Below, in pieces: positions 8,309 to 16,441 of a DNA stretch of 64,000 bases. Positions within the stretch are counted from its first letter, which is position 1, and every line of letters begins with the position of its first letter. The notes under the pieces were generated by a model. It was not told the DNA's origin, did no database searches, and saw only the letters and a list, made by a program, of their open reading frames with translations. A program made the translations under genes and the position numbers. Location: positions 2,666,001 to 2,730,000 of the forward strand of contig NZ_QCXS01000002.1 in NCBI RefSeq assembly GCF_003260015.1, given 5' to 3'. This DNA is from Nakamurella deserti (lineage in GTDB: Bacteria > Actinomycetota > Actinomycetes > Mycobacteriales > Nakamurellaceae).

Positions 8309-9927
8309 GGGTCTGCTCAACGGACCGCGATCCGCGCACCATGCAGGACTTGCGCACCTACATCCGGTGGGCAGACCCGCAGATCCCGGACGCGGCGCTG
8401 AACTCACGGTCGACCACGCGGATCTGCCGCACGAACCGGGATCCACGCACCCTGCAGGACGGGCAGTCCCACATTCGATGGGCACACCCGCAGACCCCGG
8501 ACACAGACGCTGAACTCACCGGCGGCGCCGAATCTGCCGCACCAACCTGAATCCACGCACCCTGCAGGACGGGCACACCCGCATCCGATGGGCACAACCG
8601 CAGAACCCGACGAGGCGCCGGCACTCACGCATCGACCACGCCGAATGTGCCGCACCAATCCGGATGTACGCACCCTCCAGGACAGGCACACCCGCATCCG
8701 ATGGGCACACCCGCAGACCCCGGACACAGACGCTGAACTCACCGTCGGCGCCGGATCTGCCGCACCAACCTGGATCAACGCACCCTGCAGGACAGGCACA
8801 CCCACATCCGATGAGCAGACCCGAAAATCAGGACGTGGCGCGCGAGCTCCCAGATCGACGACGCCAGATCTACCGCACCAACCTGGATCAACGCACCCTG
8901 CAGGACAGGCACACCCACATCCGATGAGCAGACCCGCAGAACCCCGACGAGGCGCCGGCACTCACGCATCGACCACGCCGAATCTGCCGCACCGATCCGG
9001 ATGTACGCACCCTCCAGGACAGGCACACCCACATCCGGTAGGCAAACCCCGGGGCATCCGGACGAGGTGCCGGGGGTCGAACGAGTAGCCGAGTCTGCTC
9101 AACGAACCGGGACCCACGCCCCCTGACGAGCACCTTCCCATCCGATGGGTACAACCGCGGGACCCCGGCGGGGCGCCGGCACTCACGGATCGACCACGCC
9201 GGATCTGCCGCACGAACCGGGATTTACGCACCCTGCAGGACAGGCACACCCACATCCGATGGGCAAACCCCGCAGAATTCGGACGGAGGCGCTGAATCCA
9301 TGTCGACCACGCCGGATCTGCCGCACCAACCGGGACCAACGCACCCTGCAGGACAGGCACACCCACATCCGATGAGCAGACCCCGGACACAGACGCTGAA
9401 CTCACCGTCGGCGCCGGATGTGGCGCACGAACCGGGATCCACGCATCCTGCAGGACAGGCACACCCGCATTCGATGGGCAGACCCGCAGACACAGACGCT
9501 GAACTCACGGTCGGCGCCGAATCTGCCGCACGAACCTGGATCTACGCACCCTGCAGGACAGGCACACCCGAATCCGATGGGCACACCGGCAAAGTCGGCA
9601 CAAGGCGCCCGAGCTCATGATCGACCACGCCGGATATGCCGCACCAACCTGGATCAACGCACCCTGCAGGACGGGCACACCCACATCCGTTCGGCAGACC
9701 CGCAGATTTTAGACGCGGCGCTGAACTCGCGGTCGACGCCGAATCTGCCGCACCAACCTGGATCAACGCACCCTGTAGGACCGGCACGCCCACATTCGAT
9801 GGGCAAACCCGAGGATTGCGGACGAGGTGCCCGGGTGGAACGAGGGGGCCAGGTCCGCTCAACGAACCGGGATCCACGCACCCTGCAGGACGAGCACACC
9901 CAGATCCGACGGTCACACCCGCGGACC
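8309..9927. repeat. Tandem array of 15 degenerate units of about 110 bp
   Basis: The whole gap between the convergent lrp and HNH nuclease genes is filled by 15 copies of one unit. The core GCACCCTGCAGGAC (or a one- to few-base variant) begins at 8336, 8447, 8557, 8670, 8780, 8893, 9007, 9118, 9228, 9341, 9443, 9546, 9659, 9768 and 9878, giving periods of 102-114 bp, mostly 110 or 113. Each unit has a conserved part of about 70 bp, opening with TCTGCCGCAC and closing with GGCAGACCCGCAGA, so that TCTGC and GCAGA form short terminal inverted repeats; the centre holds the palindrome CCTGCAGG. A more variable linker of about 40 bp comes in a few alternating types, one with GACACAGACGCTGAACTCAC and another with GACGAGGCGCCGGCACTCAC. 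Periods are not multiples of three, so the open frames here are by-products. The unit at 9118 is the most decayed. Confidence 0.9.
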
Positions 9928-9957
9928 TCGAACGGTCCGCGCCGACCCGAGCTGAGA

Positions 9958-10722
9958 TCAGCGCACCGGCTGCGGGATGTCGTCGCCGACCGGCAGCGGC
10001 TGTCCGGGGCAGGTGGCGAGCACCGTTTCCATCGCGGCGGCCTCGGCGGGGGTGACCCAGAATCCGTAGGCGGTCTTGACCGCGATCTGGCGGGCCACGT
10101 AGGCGCAGCGGTAGGAGGCGTTCGGCGGTAGCCAGGCGGCGGCGTCGTCGTCGCCCTTGGCCTGGTTCACCGGGCCGGCCACGGCCAGCAGACCGAGCGG
10201 GTCACCGGCGAAGTCCTGCCGCGCCTGTGCGGTCAACCGCTGGGCGCCGGTCCGCCAGGCGTTGGACAGCGCGACCACGTGGTCGATCTGGACGGCCGCC
10301 GACGTGTCGGCTCCACGGACGAACGCGATCGAGGCACCGCTGTACGGGTCCAGCAGGGTGCCGGTGAGCGGCACGCATCCCTGGGTCCCCGGTTTCACCA
10401 CGACCGCGGCGAGGTCGCGCCGGATGACGTCCGAGCGCTGATCGCAGCCGTTGTGCCCACCGGGCGCGTCGACGTCGTCGGACCACCGCTGACCGAAGGC
10501 GTCCCGGGAGTACGGGGCGCTGCGCTCCCACTCGGCCACCGGCAGCCGGGACAACGCCGCCGCGGCCGCGCCGACGGACGTCGGGGCGGGCCCCGACCCG
10601 GTGGCGGACGTGGACGATGTGCCGACCACCGGTCCACTCGGCCACAGCCCGCATCCGGAGACCAGGCCCAGGATCGTCGCGGCCGCGGCGCACCGCCACC
10701 CCACCCGCGTCCGACCCGCCAT
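9958..10722 (-). CDS. Secreted HNH-family nuclease (DUF1524 type), probable lipoprotein
   Basis: A 254-residue protein. Residues 1-24 are a lipoprotein signal peptide (basic start, hydrophobic ILGLVSGC core, lipid-attached C24), followed by a Ser/Thr/Pro-rich linker to about residue 55. The C-terminal domain is the DUF1524/GmrSD-C-like HNH fold: QIDHVVALSNAWRTGAQ contains the D147-H148 metal-binding pair, N186 and K189 lie in NQAKGDDDAAAWLPP, and four cysteines (C93, C116, and two further on) probably form disulphides in the extracytoplasmic space. Members of this family are commonly annotated as secreted nucleases of unknown target. The ATG at 10722 was chosen because it starts the signal peptide; upstream in-frame starts do not. 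Confidence 0.82.
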   Translation of the reverse strand: MAGRTRVGWRCAAAATILGLVSGCGLWPSGPVVGTSSTSATGSGPAPTSVGAAAAALSRLPVAEWERSAPYSRDAFGQRWSDDVDAPGGHNGCDQRSDVIRRDLAAVVVKPGTQGCVPLTGTLLDPYSGASIAFVRGADTSAAVQIDHVVALSNAWRTGAQRLTAQARQDFAGDPLGLLAVAGPVNQAKGDDDAAAWLPPNASYRCAYVARQIAVKTAYGFWVTPAEAAAMETVLATCPGQPLPVGDDIPQPVR

Positions 10723-11151
10723 GCGCACCGCCTTCCCTCCGGGCGACGTCCGCAGGGCCGCGGCGTCACGCACCGCCGAGGGCGCGAGGGACGGTCGCGC
10801 GTCGATCGTCCCCCCGCATCCCACCATCCGCCGGGACCGCCCGGGATCAAATGGCTACGGCGAGCCCCACCGGACGCCCAGGTCGGCACGGCGACGTGCG
10901 GGTCGTCGTGACCGCCCGTCCGGGGGCACCGTCCGGCTCGGCGGTCACCGCGCACCGCCGGCCCAGGGTGCACCGACCGGCCCGGCGTCCGGCAGCGCGT
11001 GAGCGACCGCTGTACGACCGGGCGGCGACCCGGTCGGGTCGATTCGGACCGCCGGCCCAGTAGTGACATTCGTGCAGCTATGTCAGGTGACATGGAGCCA
11101 GGCTTGTAACATCGGGGCACCCGCCCGACCCCGTCTGCCTGGAGTATCCCG
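10723..11151. other. Gene-free region upstream of ino1 and the HNH nuclease gene
   Basis: This 429-bp divergent interval holds only arginine- and proline-rich open frames typical of non-coding high-GC DNA. Its last 90 bp, close to ino1, are richer in A/T and contain the TGACAT half-sites listed separately and a TGTAACAT element at 11106-11112 that could be part of a -10 region. Confidence 0.6.
11064..11093. promoter_or_regulatory. Three TGACAT half-sites upstream of ino1
   Basis: TGACAT occurs at 11064-11069, inverted (ATGTCA) at 11080-11085, and again direct at 11088-11093. The last two form TGTCA-GG-TGACA, a perfect palindrome at 11081-11092. The cluster is about 60 bp before the ino1 start, a plausible operator position. 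I cannot name the regulator. Confidence 0.45.
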
Positions 11152-12279
11152 ATGACCACAGCCTCACCCGCGGCCGCCGAGGCGTCCGCCACGCCGTCTG
11201 CGCACCCGATCCGCGTCGCCATCGTCGGCGTCGGAAACTGCGCCTCCTCGCTCGTGCAGGGTGTGGAGTACTACCGCAACGCCGCTCCCGACAGCCGCGT
11301 CCCCGGGCTGATGCACGTCAGCTTCGGCGACTACCACGTCTCGGATCTGGAGTTCGTGGCCGCCTTCGACGTCGACGCCAAGAAGGTCGGCACCGATCTC
11401 TCCGAGGCGATCTCGGCCTCGCAGAACAACACCATCCGCATCGCCGACGTCCCGCCGACCGGTGTCGTCGTGCAGCGTGGCGTCACCCTGGACGGCCTCG
11501 GCCGCTACTACCGGGAGACGATCGGGGAGTCCGACGCCGAGCCGGTCGACATGGTCGCCGCACTCCGCGAGGCCCGCGCCGACGTGCTCGTCTGCTACCT
11601 GCCGGTCGGCTCCGAGGACGCGGTGCAGCACTACGCGCAGGCGGCCATCGACGCGAAGGTGGCGTTCGTGAACGCCCTGCCGGTGTTCATCGCGGGCACC
11701 CCCGCCTGGGCCGAGAAGTTCCGTGCGGCCGGGGTTCCCGTCATCGGGGACGACATCAAGAGCCAGGTCGGCGCCACGATCACGCACCGGGTGCTGGCGA
11801 AGCTGTTCGAGGACCGGGGCGTCACCCTGGACCGCACCATGCAGCTCAACGTCGGCGGCAACATGGACTTCAAGAACATGCTCGAGCGCGACCGCCTCGA
11901 GTCGAAGAAGATCTCCAAGACCCAGTCGGTGACCAGCCAGGTGCCCCGCGAGATGGGCCGGGACAACGTCCACATCGGCCCGTCGGACCACGTCCCGTGG
12001 CTCACCGACCGCAAGTGGGCCTACGTCCGGCTCGAGGGTCGCGCCTTCGGTGACGCACCGCTGTCACTGGAGTACAAGCTCGAGGTCTGGGACTCCCCCA
12101 ACTCGGCCGGCGTCATCATCGACGCGATCCGCGCCGCGAAGATCGCCCTGGACCGCGGCATCGGTGGCCCCGTCGAGAGCGCCAGCGCCTACTTCATGAA
12201 GTCGCCGCCGGTGCAGTACGGCGACGACGACGCCCGCGAGAACGTCGAGCGCTTCATCCGCGGCGAGATCGACTTCTGA
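11152..12279 (+). CDS. ino1: Inositol-3-phosphate synthase
   Basis: A 375-residue NAD-dependent enzyme converting glucose 6-phosphate to 1D-myo-inositol 3-phosphate, the first step towards phosphatidylinositol, its mannosides and mycothiol in Actinobacteria. The Rossmann dinucleotide motif [12 protein letters not shown] lies near residue 25 after a short Ala/Ser-rich extension. [30 protein letters not shown] with [13 protein letters not shown], and [16 protein letters not shown] are the highly conserved active-site blocks of the family; the lysines in KISKT belong to the catalytic site. The length fits the short actinobacterial form (about 360-375). It is followed by a strong stem-loop and a convergent SDR gene. 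It starts with ATG at 11152, preceded by GCCTGGAGTATCCCG. Confidence 0.95.
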   Translation: MTTASPAAAEASATPSAHPIRVAIVGVGNCASSLVQGVEYYRNAAPDSRVPGLMHVSFGDYHVSDLEFVAAFDVDAKKVGTDLSEAISASQNNTIRIADVPPTGVVVQRGVTLDGLGRYYRETIGESDAEPVDMVAALREARADVLVCYLPVGSEDAVQHYAQAAIDAKVAFVNALPVFIAGTPAWAEKFRAAGVPVIGDDIKSQVGATITHRVLAKLFEDRGVTLDRTMQLNVGGNMDFKNMLERDRLESKKISKTQSVTSQVPREMGRDNVHIGPSDHVPWLTDRKWAYVRLEGRAFGDAPLSLEYKLEVWDSPNSAGVIIDAIRAAKIALDRGIGGPVESASAYFMKSPPVQYGDDDARENVERFIRGEIDF

Positions 12280-12284
12280 GTGCG

Positions 12285-12329
12285 GCGGCCCGGCGGGAGG
12301 ACATCCACGGACGCTCCCGTCCGGGCCGC
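12285..12329. terminator. Stem-loop terminator between ino1 and the convergent SDR gene
   Basis: GCGGCCCGGCGGGAG (12285-12299) pairs with CTCCCG-T-CCGGGCCGC (12314-12329), giving a 15-bp GC-rich stem with one bulged T and a 14-nt loop. It lies in the 62-bp gap between two converging genes and could end transcription from both sides. No U-tract follows. Confidence 0.75.
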
Positions 12330-12341
12330 GGTCTCACGGCG

Positions 12342-13133
12342 TCACACGCTCTCGGGCTTGGTCATCCCGGCGTGCATCCTGGCCTTGGCGGTGTCCGACA
12401 GCACCGCGCCGCCGACGACCTGCGCCTTGTTCTTCAGCGACCCCGCGACGACCGAGTCCTTGCCCGCCATCAGAGCCTCGAAGCCGTCCTTCGCCACGTC
12501 GGCGGGGTCGTCCTTCTTCGCCTTGGCGACCGGAGTGTCGAGCATGTCGGCCGCGGCGAAGAAGTCGGTGTCGGTCGGCCCGGGCAGCAGCGCGGTGACG
12601 GTGACCCCGGTGTCCTTGACCTCGTGCCGGACGGCTTCGGCGAACGACTGCACGAACGCCTTGGACGCCGCGTAGGTCGCGTAGTAGGGGCCCGGCATCG
12701 TCGCCGCCACCGACGAGGTGAACAGGATCCGGCCCTCGCCACGCTCGATCATCGCCGGCAGCAGCCGCTTGGCGAAGTGCACCGGAGCGGTGATGTTGAC
12801 CGCGATCAGGCGGATCTCGTCCGCCAGCGGGATGTCGACGAAGCGGCCGCCGTTCGCGAACCCGGCGTTGAGTGCCGCCGCCGCGAGCGGTCGGCCCGTC
12901 GCGGCGACGGCCTCGAGCACCGTCTCCGCTCCACCGGGGACCTCGAGGTCCGCTCTCACCGGGATGACGGCCGCCCCGTCGACGGCGAGTCCGGCGGTGG
13001 CCTCGGCGATGTCGTCCTCGGCGGTGACCACGACGTCGAAGCCGTGGGTGAGGAACTGACGGGCCAACTCGAGCCCGATACCGCTGGAAGCGCCGGTCAC
13101 GAGGGCGAGCGGGCGCGTGGATGCGTCGGTCAT
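12342..13133 (-). CDS. Short-chain dehydrogenase/reductase
   Basis: A 263-residue classical SDR. The cofactor motif is T13-GASSGI-G20; NAG is present in LNAGFANGG, the catalytic serine is in FTSSVAATM (140/141), and the Y154-AAS-K158 catalytic pair lies in YATYAASKAF. The acidic/neutral residues after the second strand (VTAEDD) do not clearly decide between NAD and NADP. The C-terminal third (VAKAKKDDPADVAKDGFEALMAGKDSVVAGSLKNK) matches SDR proteins annotated as sulfoacetaldehyde- or YdfG-like, but the substrate is unknown. The ATG at 13133 starts at the cofactor domain. It converges on ino1. Confidence 0.85.
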   Translation of the reverse strand: MTDASTRPLALVTGASSGIGLELARQFLTHGFDVVVTAEDDIAEATAGLAVDGAAVIPVRADLEVPGGAETVLEAVAATGRPLAAAALNAGFANGGRFVDIPLADEIRLIAVNITAPVHFAKRLLPAMIERGEGRILFTSSVAATMPGPYYATYAASKAFVQSFAEAVRHEVKDTGVTVTALLPGPTDTDFFAAADMLDTPVAKAKKDDPADVAKDGFEALMAGKDSVVAGSLKNKAQVVGGAVLSDTAKARMHAGMTKPESV

Positions 13134-13466
13134 GGGGATCTCTCTCCGTACGACCGGGACCCGCCGACACCCGGGTGGGGCGGTCTCCCGGGGACCGGGC
13201 TCGAAGGGCTGCATGGTTCAACCCGGCCCGGTCGCGGACCGGCGCGCGACGCGCCCCCGGGCGGGGCGCCGTCACAGCCGGCCACCCAGGGGATACCCAG
13301 CCACCGGGGCGGGCGCACGCCGCCGGCCCGTCCCGCACGACGCCGGCACCGGATCGGGTACGACTGATCTGCACGTCGAACCCACGGCGGAACCGCCCGC
13401 GACCGGTCACCGGTCGCGGCCCAGCGGACGGCGCCGGTACGGCGACGTCAGGACCCGGAGTACGGC
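13134..13466. other. Gene-free divergent region between the SDR and ZIP genes
   Basis: This 333-bp interval separates two divergent start codons. I see no convincing coding frame, palindrome or sigma-type promoter pair in it beyond ordinary GC-rich sequence. Confidence 0.5.
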
Positions 13467-14222
13467 GTGTCTCTGTCTTTGCAGGCCGGCGCGTGGGGAC
13501 TGGTGGCCGGACTGGCACTGGTGCTCGGCGCCCTGATCGCCTGGTTCGTCCGGGTACCACCGCGGGTGGTCGCCGGCGTGATGGCGTTCGGTGCGGGGGT
13601 GCTGATCTCGGCGCTGGCCTTCGACCTCGTCGACGAGGCCGAGACCCAGGGCGGGCTGGGCGCCACCATCGGTGGGTTCGTGGCGGGCGCCGTCGTCTAC
13701 GTCGCGGCCAACGCGCTGCTGGCCCGGCGGGGGGCCCGGCACCGCAAGCGGTCCGGCGGTCAGCAGCCGTCGGAGCAGGAGCAGCAGGGCAGCGGCGCGG
13801 CCATCGCGATCGGCGCGCTGCTGGACGGCATCCCGGAGTCGGTGGTGCTGGGCCTGTCGCTGCTCGGCGGGCAGGGCGTCGGGATCGGGGTGCTGGCGGC
13901 CATCTTCATCTCCAACCTGCCGGAGGGCCTCAGCAGCGCGGCGGGCATGAAGGCGTCCGGGCGACGAGCCGGCTACGTCTTCGGGGTGTGGGGTGGCATC
14001 GCGGTCGCCAGCGGCCTGGCCGCGCTGGTCGGGGCGCTCACGCTGCAGGACGCCTCGCCGGCGACCGTCGCGGTGATCACCGCGATCGCCGCGGGCGCCA
14101 TCCTCGCCATGCTCGCCGACACGATGATCCCGGAGGCGTTCGAGAAGGACCACGCCGCGACGGGTCTCATCACCGCCGCCGGGTTCCTGACGGCCTTCAC
14201 CATCAGCCGGGCGGGCGGATGA
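13467..14222 (+). CDS. ZIP-family divalent metal transporter
   Basis: A 251-residue membrane protein with about eight hydrophobic segments. The metal-binding helices are recognisable: ALLDGIPESVVLGL carries the His-free but Asp/Glu-bearing helix IV motif, and FISNLPEGLSSAAGMKASG is the helix V motif. The loop between segments 3 and 4 (RRGARHRKRSGGQQPSEQEQQ) is basic and polar, as usual for ZIP proteins, but has only one His. It belongs to the ZIP/ZupT-like group that imports zinc or related metals; specificity is not readable. It starts at GTG 13467 and its stop overlaps the start of the PAP2 gene by 4 bp (ATGA), so the two are translationally coupled. Confidence 0.82.
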   Translation: MSLSLQAGAWGLVAGLALVLGALIAWFVRVPPRVVAGVMAFGAGVLISALAFDLVDEAETQGGLGATIGGFVAGAVVYVAANALLARRGARHRKRSGGQQPSEQEQQGSGAAIAIGALLDGIPESVVLGLSLLGGQGVGIGVLAAIFISNLPEGLSSAAGMKASGRRAGYVFGVWGGIAVASGLAALVGALTLQDASPATVAVITAIAAGAILAMLADTMIPEAFEKDHAATGLITAAGFLTAFTISRAGG

Positions 14223-14818
14223 CCACGGGCCGGCGCCACCGGGCGGCGGCGACCGGGGCGTCCGTGCGGGCCATGGCCCGCCGCGCCGCGGCCGAGGTGG
14301 CCCGCTGGGACGACCTCGCCTTCCGCCGGCTCGCCACCGTGGAGAACGTGGTGCTCGACCGGGCCACCCCGGTGGTGACCCGGCTGTCCGACCATTCCGG
14401 GGTGTGGGTGCTGGTGGCCGCCGGGATGGCCGCCACCCGCCGGCCACCGGCCGTCCGCTCGGCGGCGCACGGGCTGGTCACCATCGCCGTGACCAGTCTC
14501 CTGGCCAACCAGGGCCTCAAGCGGGTGATCGTGCGCCGACGCCCACCGCGGCAGCTGGTGCCCGCAACGCGCCGGGCCCCGGCGAAGTCGTCGTCGAGCT
14601 TCCCCAGCGGGCACACGGCGTCGGCCATCGCGTTCCTCGTCGTCGTGGCGCGCCGCCGACGGCGCTCGACGGCTCCGCTCGCCGCGTCGGCCACCGTCGT
14701 CGGGCTGGCCCGGGTGAGCACCGGCCTGCACTACCCGAGCGATGTCCTGGCCGGTGCGGTGATCGGCGCCGTCATCGGGACGGCGTCCCGGCGGATGTGG
14801 CCCGGGTCGGCCTGGTGA
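14219..14818 (+). CDS. PAP2-family membrane phosphatase
   Basis: A 199-residue protein with the three phosphatase motifs of the type 2 phosphatidic acid phosphatase superfamily: KRVIVRRRPPR (KxxxxxxRP), SSSFPSGHTASA (PSGH) and ARVSTGLHYPSDV (SRxxxxxHxxxD-like). Several hydrophobic segments separate them, so it is probably a polytopic membrane enzyme hydrolysing a lipid phosphate or undecaprenyl pyrophosphate on the outer face. The N-terminus is unusually basic and Ala-rich. The ATG at 14219 overlaps the ZIP stop codon. A phosphatase coupled to a metal importer is unusual; a functional link is only suggested by the overlap. Confidence 0.83.
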   Translation: MTTGRRHRAAATGASVRAMARRAAAEVARWDDLAFRRLATVENVVLDRATPVVTRLSDHSGVWVLVAAGMAATRRPPAVRSAAHGLVTIAVTSLLANQGLKRVIVRRRPPRQLVPATRRAPAKSSSSFPSGHTASAIAFLVVVARRRRRSTAPLAASATVVGLARVSTGLHYPSDVLAGAVIGAVIGTASRRMWPGSAW

Positions 14819-14860
14819 CCCCCGCGCGCCCGACCTGCGCGTGACGCTCCCGGCAGGCAT

Positions 14861-15742
14861 TCAAGGACGGAGGTTCTCCAGGTCCGCCAGCTGGCCCGGA
14901 CGGGTGGGTCGCCAGCCCAGCACGTCCCGGGTGTGGGCGCTCGAGGCGGGCTGGTCCAGCGCGAAGATGGCGCCGAACGGCCCGAACTCCTCCACCGGCG
15001 CCGAAGCGACGGGCAGACCGAGCCGACGGCCGATGACGGTGGCGATGTCGCGTACCGCGGTGCCCTCGTCGGCGACGGCGTGCCACGCGGTGCCGGCCGG
15101 CGCGACCTCCAGAGCCAGCCGGAACAGCACCGCCGCGTCCCGGGCGTGCACGGCCGGCCAGCGCTGGGCCCCGTCACCGGGGTAGGCCGCCGTCCCAGAC
15201 CGGCGGGCGGCCGCGGTCAGCAGGCCGACGAATCCGCCGGCACCGTTCTCGTGGACGGTCCGCGGCATCCGGACGGCGGTGCTGCGGACCCCGCGGTCGG
15301 CCAGCGCCAACGCGGCGCCGACCGTACGTCCCCGGCCGCCCACCACGCCGTCGGTCGGCAGCGGATCGGCCTCGGTGGCGAGGCGGCCGGGGATCCACGG
15401 CGTCCCGGAGACCGTCACCAGCGGGCGGCCGGTGCCGGCGAGCACCTCCCCCAGCGCGGCCAGGACGTCGCGCTCCTCGGCGACCGAGCGCTCGATCGCC
15501 TCCGCGGAGCTGTAATCGGAGCCGAACGCCAGACTGATCACCCCGTCGGACTGCGCGGCACCGGCGCGCAGCACGTCGAGGTCGGCGAGCGACCCCCGCA
15601 CCGGGACCGCGCCGGCGGCGTCGAGCGCGGCCGCCGACGCGTCCGAGCGCGCCAGCCCCCGTACGGCGTGGCCGTGGGCAACGAGCTCGGCGACGACGGC
15701 GGAACCGATGGTGCCGGTACCTCCGGTGACGAAGACCTGCAT
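14861..15742 (-). CDS. NAD(P)-dependent epimerase/dehydratase-like (extended or atypical SDR) oxidoreductase
   Basis: A 293-residue protein with an N-terminal Rossmann motif TGGTGTIG (6-13) directly after the first strand, as in extended and atypical SDR proteins. No clear YxxxK is present at the normal place, and DGVISLAFGSDYSSAEAIERSVAEERDVL resembles the family of SDR proteins common in Actinobacteria and fungi next to TetR regulators. The C-terminal half (WPAVHARDAAVLFRLALE and GTAWHAVADEGTAVRDIA) is characteristic of that group. The reaction is unknown. It is divergent from a TetR gene with two operator-like palindromes in between, so TetR repression is likely. Confidence 0.8.
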   Translation of the reverse strand: MQVFVTGGTGTIGSAVVAELVAHGHAVRGLARSDASAAALDAAGAVPVRGSLADLDVLRAGAAQSDGVISLAFGSDYSSAEAIERSVAEERDVLAALGEVLAGTGRPLVTVSGTPWIPGRLATEADPLPTDGVVGGRGRTVGAALALADRGVRSTAVRMPRTVHENGAGGFVGLLTAAARRSGTAAYPGDGAQRWPAVHARDAAVLFRLALEVAPAGTAWHAVADEGTAVRDIATVIGRRLGLPVASAPVEEFGPFGAIFALDQPASSAHTRDVLGWRPTRPGQLADLENLRP

Positions 15743-15757
15743 GGGACTCTCCTCCGT

Positions 15758-15777
15758 GACGGGACTACTGTCTCATC
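15758..15777. promoter_or_regulatory. TetR operator candidate 1
   Basis: GACGGGACTACTGTCTCATC is an imperfect 20-bp palindrome sharing the half-site GAYGGGACT with the site at 15791-15810. It begins 16 bp upstream of the SDR start codon. Confidence 0.55.
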
Positions 15778-15790
15778 ACCGTAGCAGACT

Positions 15791-15810
15791 GATGGGACTG
15801 AAGTCCCGTC
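15791..15810. promoter_or_regulatory. TetR operator candidate 2
   Basis: GATGGGACTGAAGTCCCGTC is a near-perfect 20-bp palindrome (arms GAYGGGACT around GA). Its centre is 33 bp from that of operator candidate 1, about three helical turns, inside the SDR-tetR divergent promoter region. Confidence 0.65.
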
Positions 15811-15853
15811 ACTGCGATCCGGGAGGTTCCGGCCCGCCACCTACGATGACCGG

Positions 15854-16432
15854 ATGGCGCGATGGGAACCGGGGGCGACGGAACGGCTTGTCGTCGCCGC
15901 CGTCGACCTCTTCACGGAGCAGGGATACGACGCCACGACCGTGGCGCAGATCGCCGAGCGCGCCGGAGTCACGAGAAGCACCTTCTTCCGCCACTTCTCG
16001 GACAAGCGGGAACTCCTGGTGGCCGGCCAGGAGACGCTGAGCCGGCTGCTCGCGGACGGCATCGCCGACGCGCCCCCGGAGGCGGGTCCGCTGGAAGCCG
16101 TCGCGGTGGGCCTGGAACGGGCCGCCGGCGCGATGGGACCGGCCAACCGCGATCTCGGCCCACGCATCAAAGCCGCCGTCGCGGCCCACACCGAGCTCCA
16201 GGAACGGGATGCCCTCAAGAGCGTCGGGATGGCCACCGCGATGACCGCGGCCCTGGTGGACCGGGGCGTCCCCGACGCGGCCGCGCACCTGGCCGCCGAG
16301 CTGGGCGTGCTGGCGTTCAAGCGCGGCTACGCCGCGTGGTCCGCCGAGGGGCGTGACGGTGGGGACGATCTCGCACCCCACGCCCTGGCCGCACTGGCCG
16401 AACTGCGGGCCGCGAGCGCGGCCCTGCACTGA
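15854..16432 (+). CDS. TetR-family transcriptional regulator
   Basis: A 192-residue regulator with the TetR N-terminal DNA-binding domain: ATERLVVAAVDLFTEQGYDATTVAQIAERAGVTRSTFFRHFSDKRELL, where the recognition helix ends in TRSTFFRHF. Residues 60-192 are the helical ligand domain. The divergent SDR gene and two copies of a GAYGGGACT palindrome between them indicate that it represses that gene and itself; the ligand is unknown. It starts at ATG 15854, and the convergent globin gene ends 9 bp after its stop codon. Confidence 0.88.
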   Translation: MARWEPGATERLVVAAVDLFTEQGYDATTVAQIAERAGVTRSTFFRHFSDKRELLVAGQETLSRLLADGIADAPPEAGPLEAVAVGLERAAGAMGPANRDLGPRIKAAVAAHTELQERDALKSVGMATAMTAALVDRGVPDAAAHLAAELGVLAFKRGYAAWSAEGRDGGDDLAPHALAALAELRAASAALH

Positions 16433-16441
16433 CCGGGACGA

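Noticed and set aside
6579-8357. Extended aminotransferase of 592 residues
   Set aside because: The first 224 residues would run antisense through the Lrp gene; the ATG at 7685 with GGAG upstream gives the normal family length.
8404-9916. Several minus-strand open frames of 60-185 codons with repeating CxxCxxRVRGSRFV-like peptides
   Set aside because: They are translations of the 110-bp DNA repeat. Because the period is not a multiple of three, each copy falls in a different frame, and no start has a ribosome binding site.
8309-9927. CRISPR array
   Set aside because: The conserved part (about 70 bp) is longer than CRISPR repeats, the linkers recur instead of being unique, and no cas gene is nearby.
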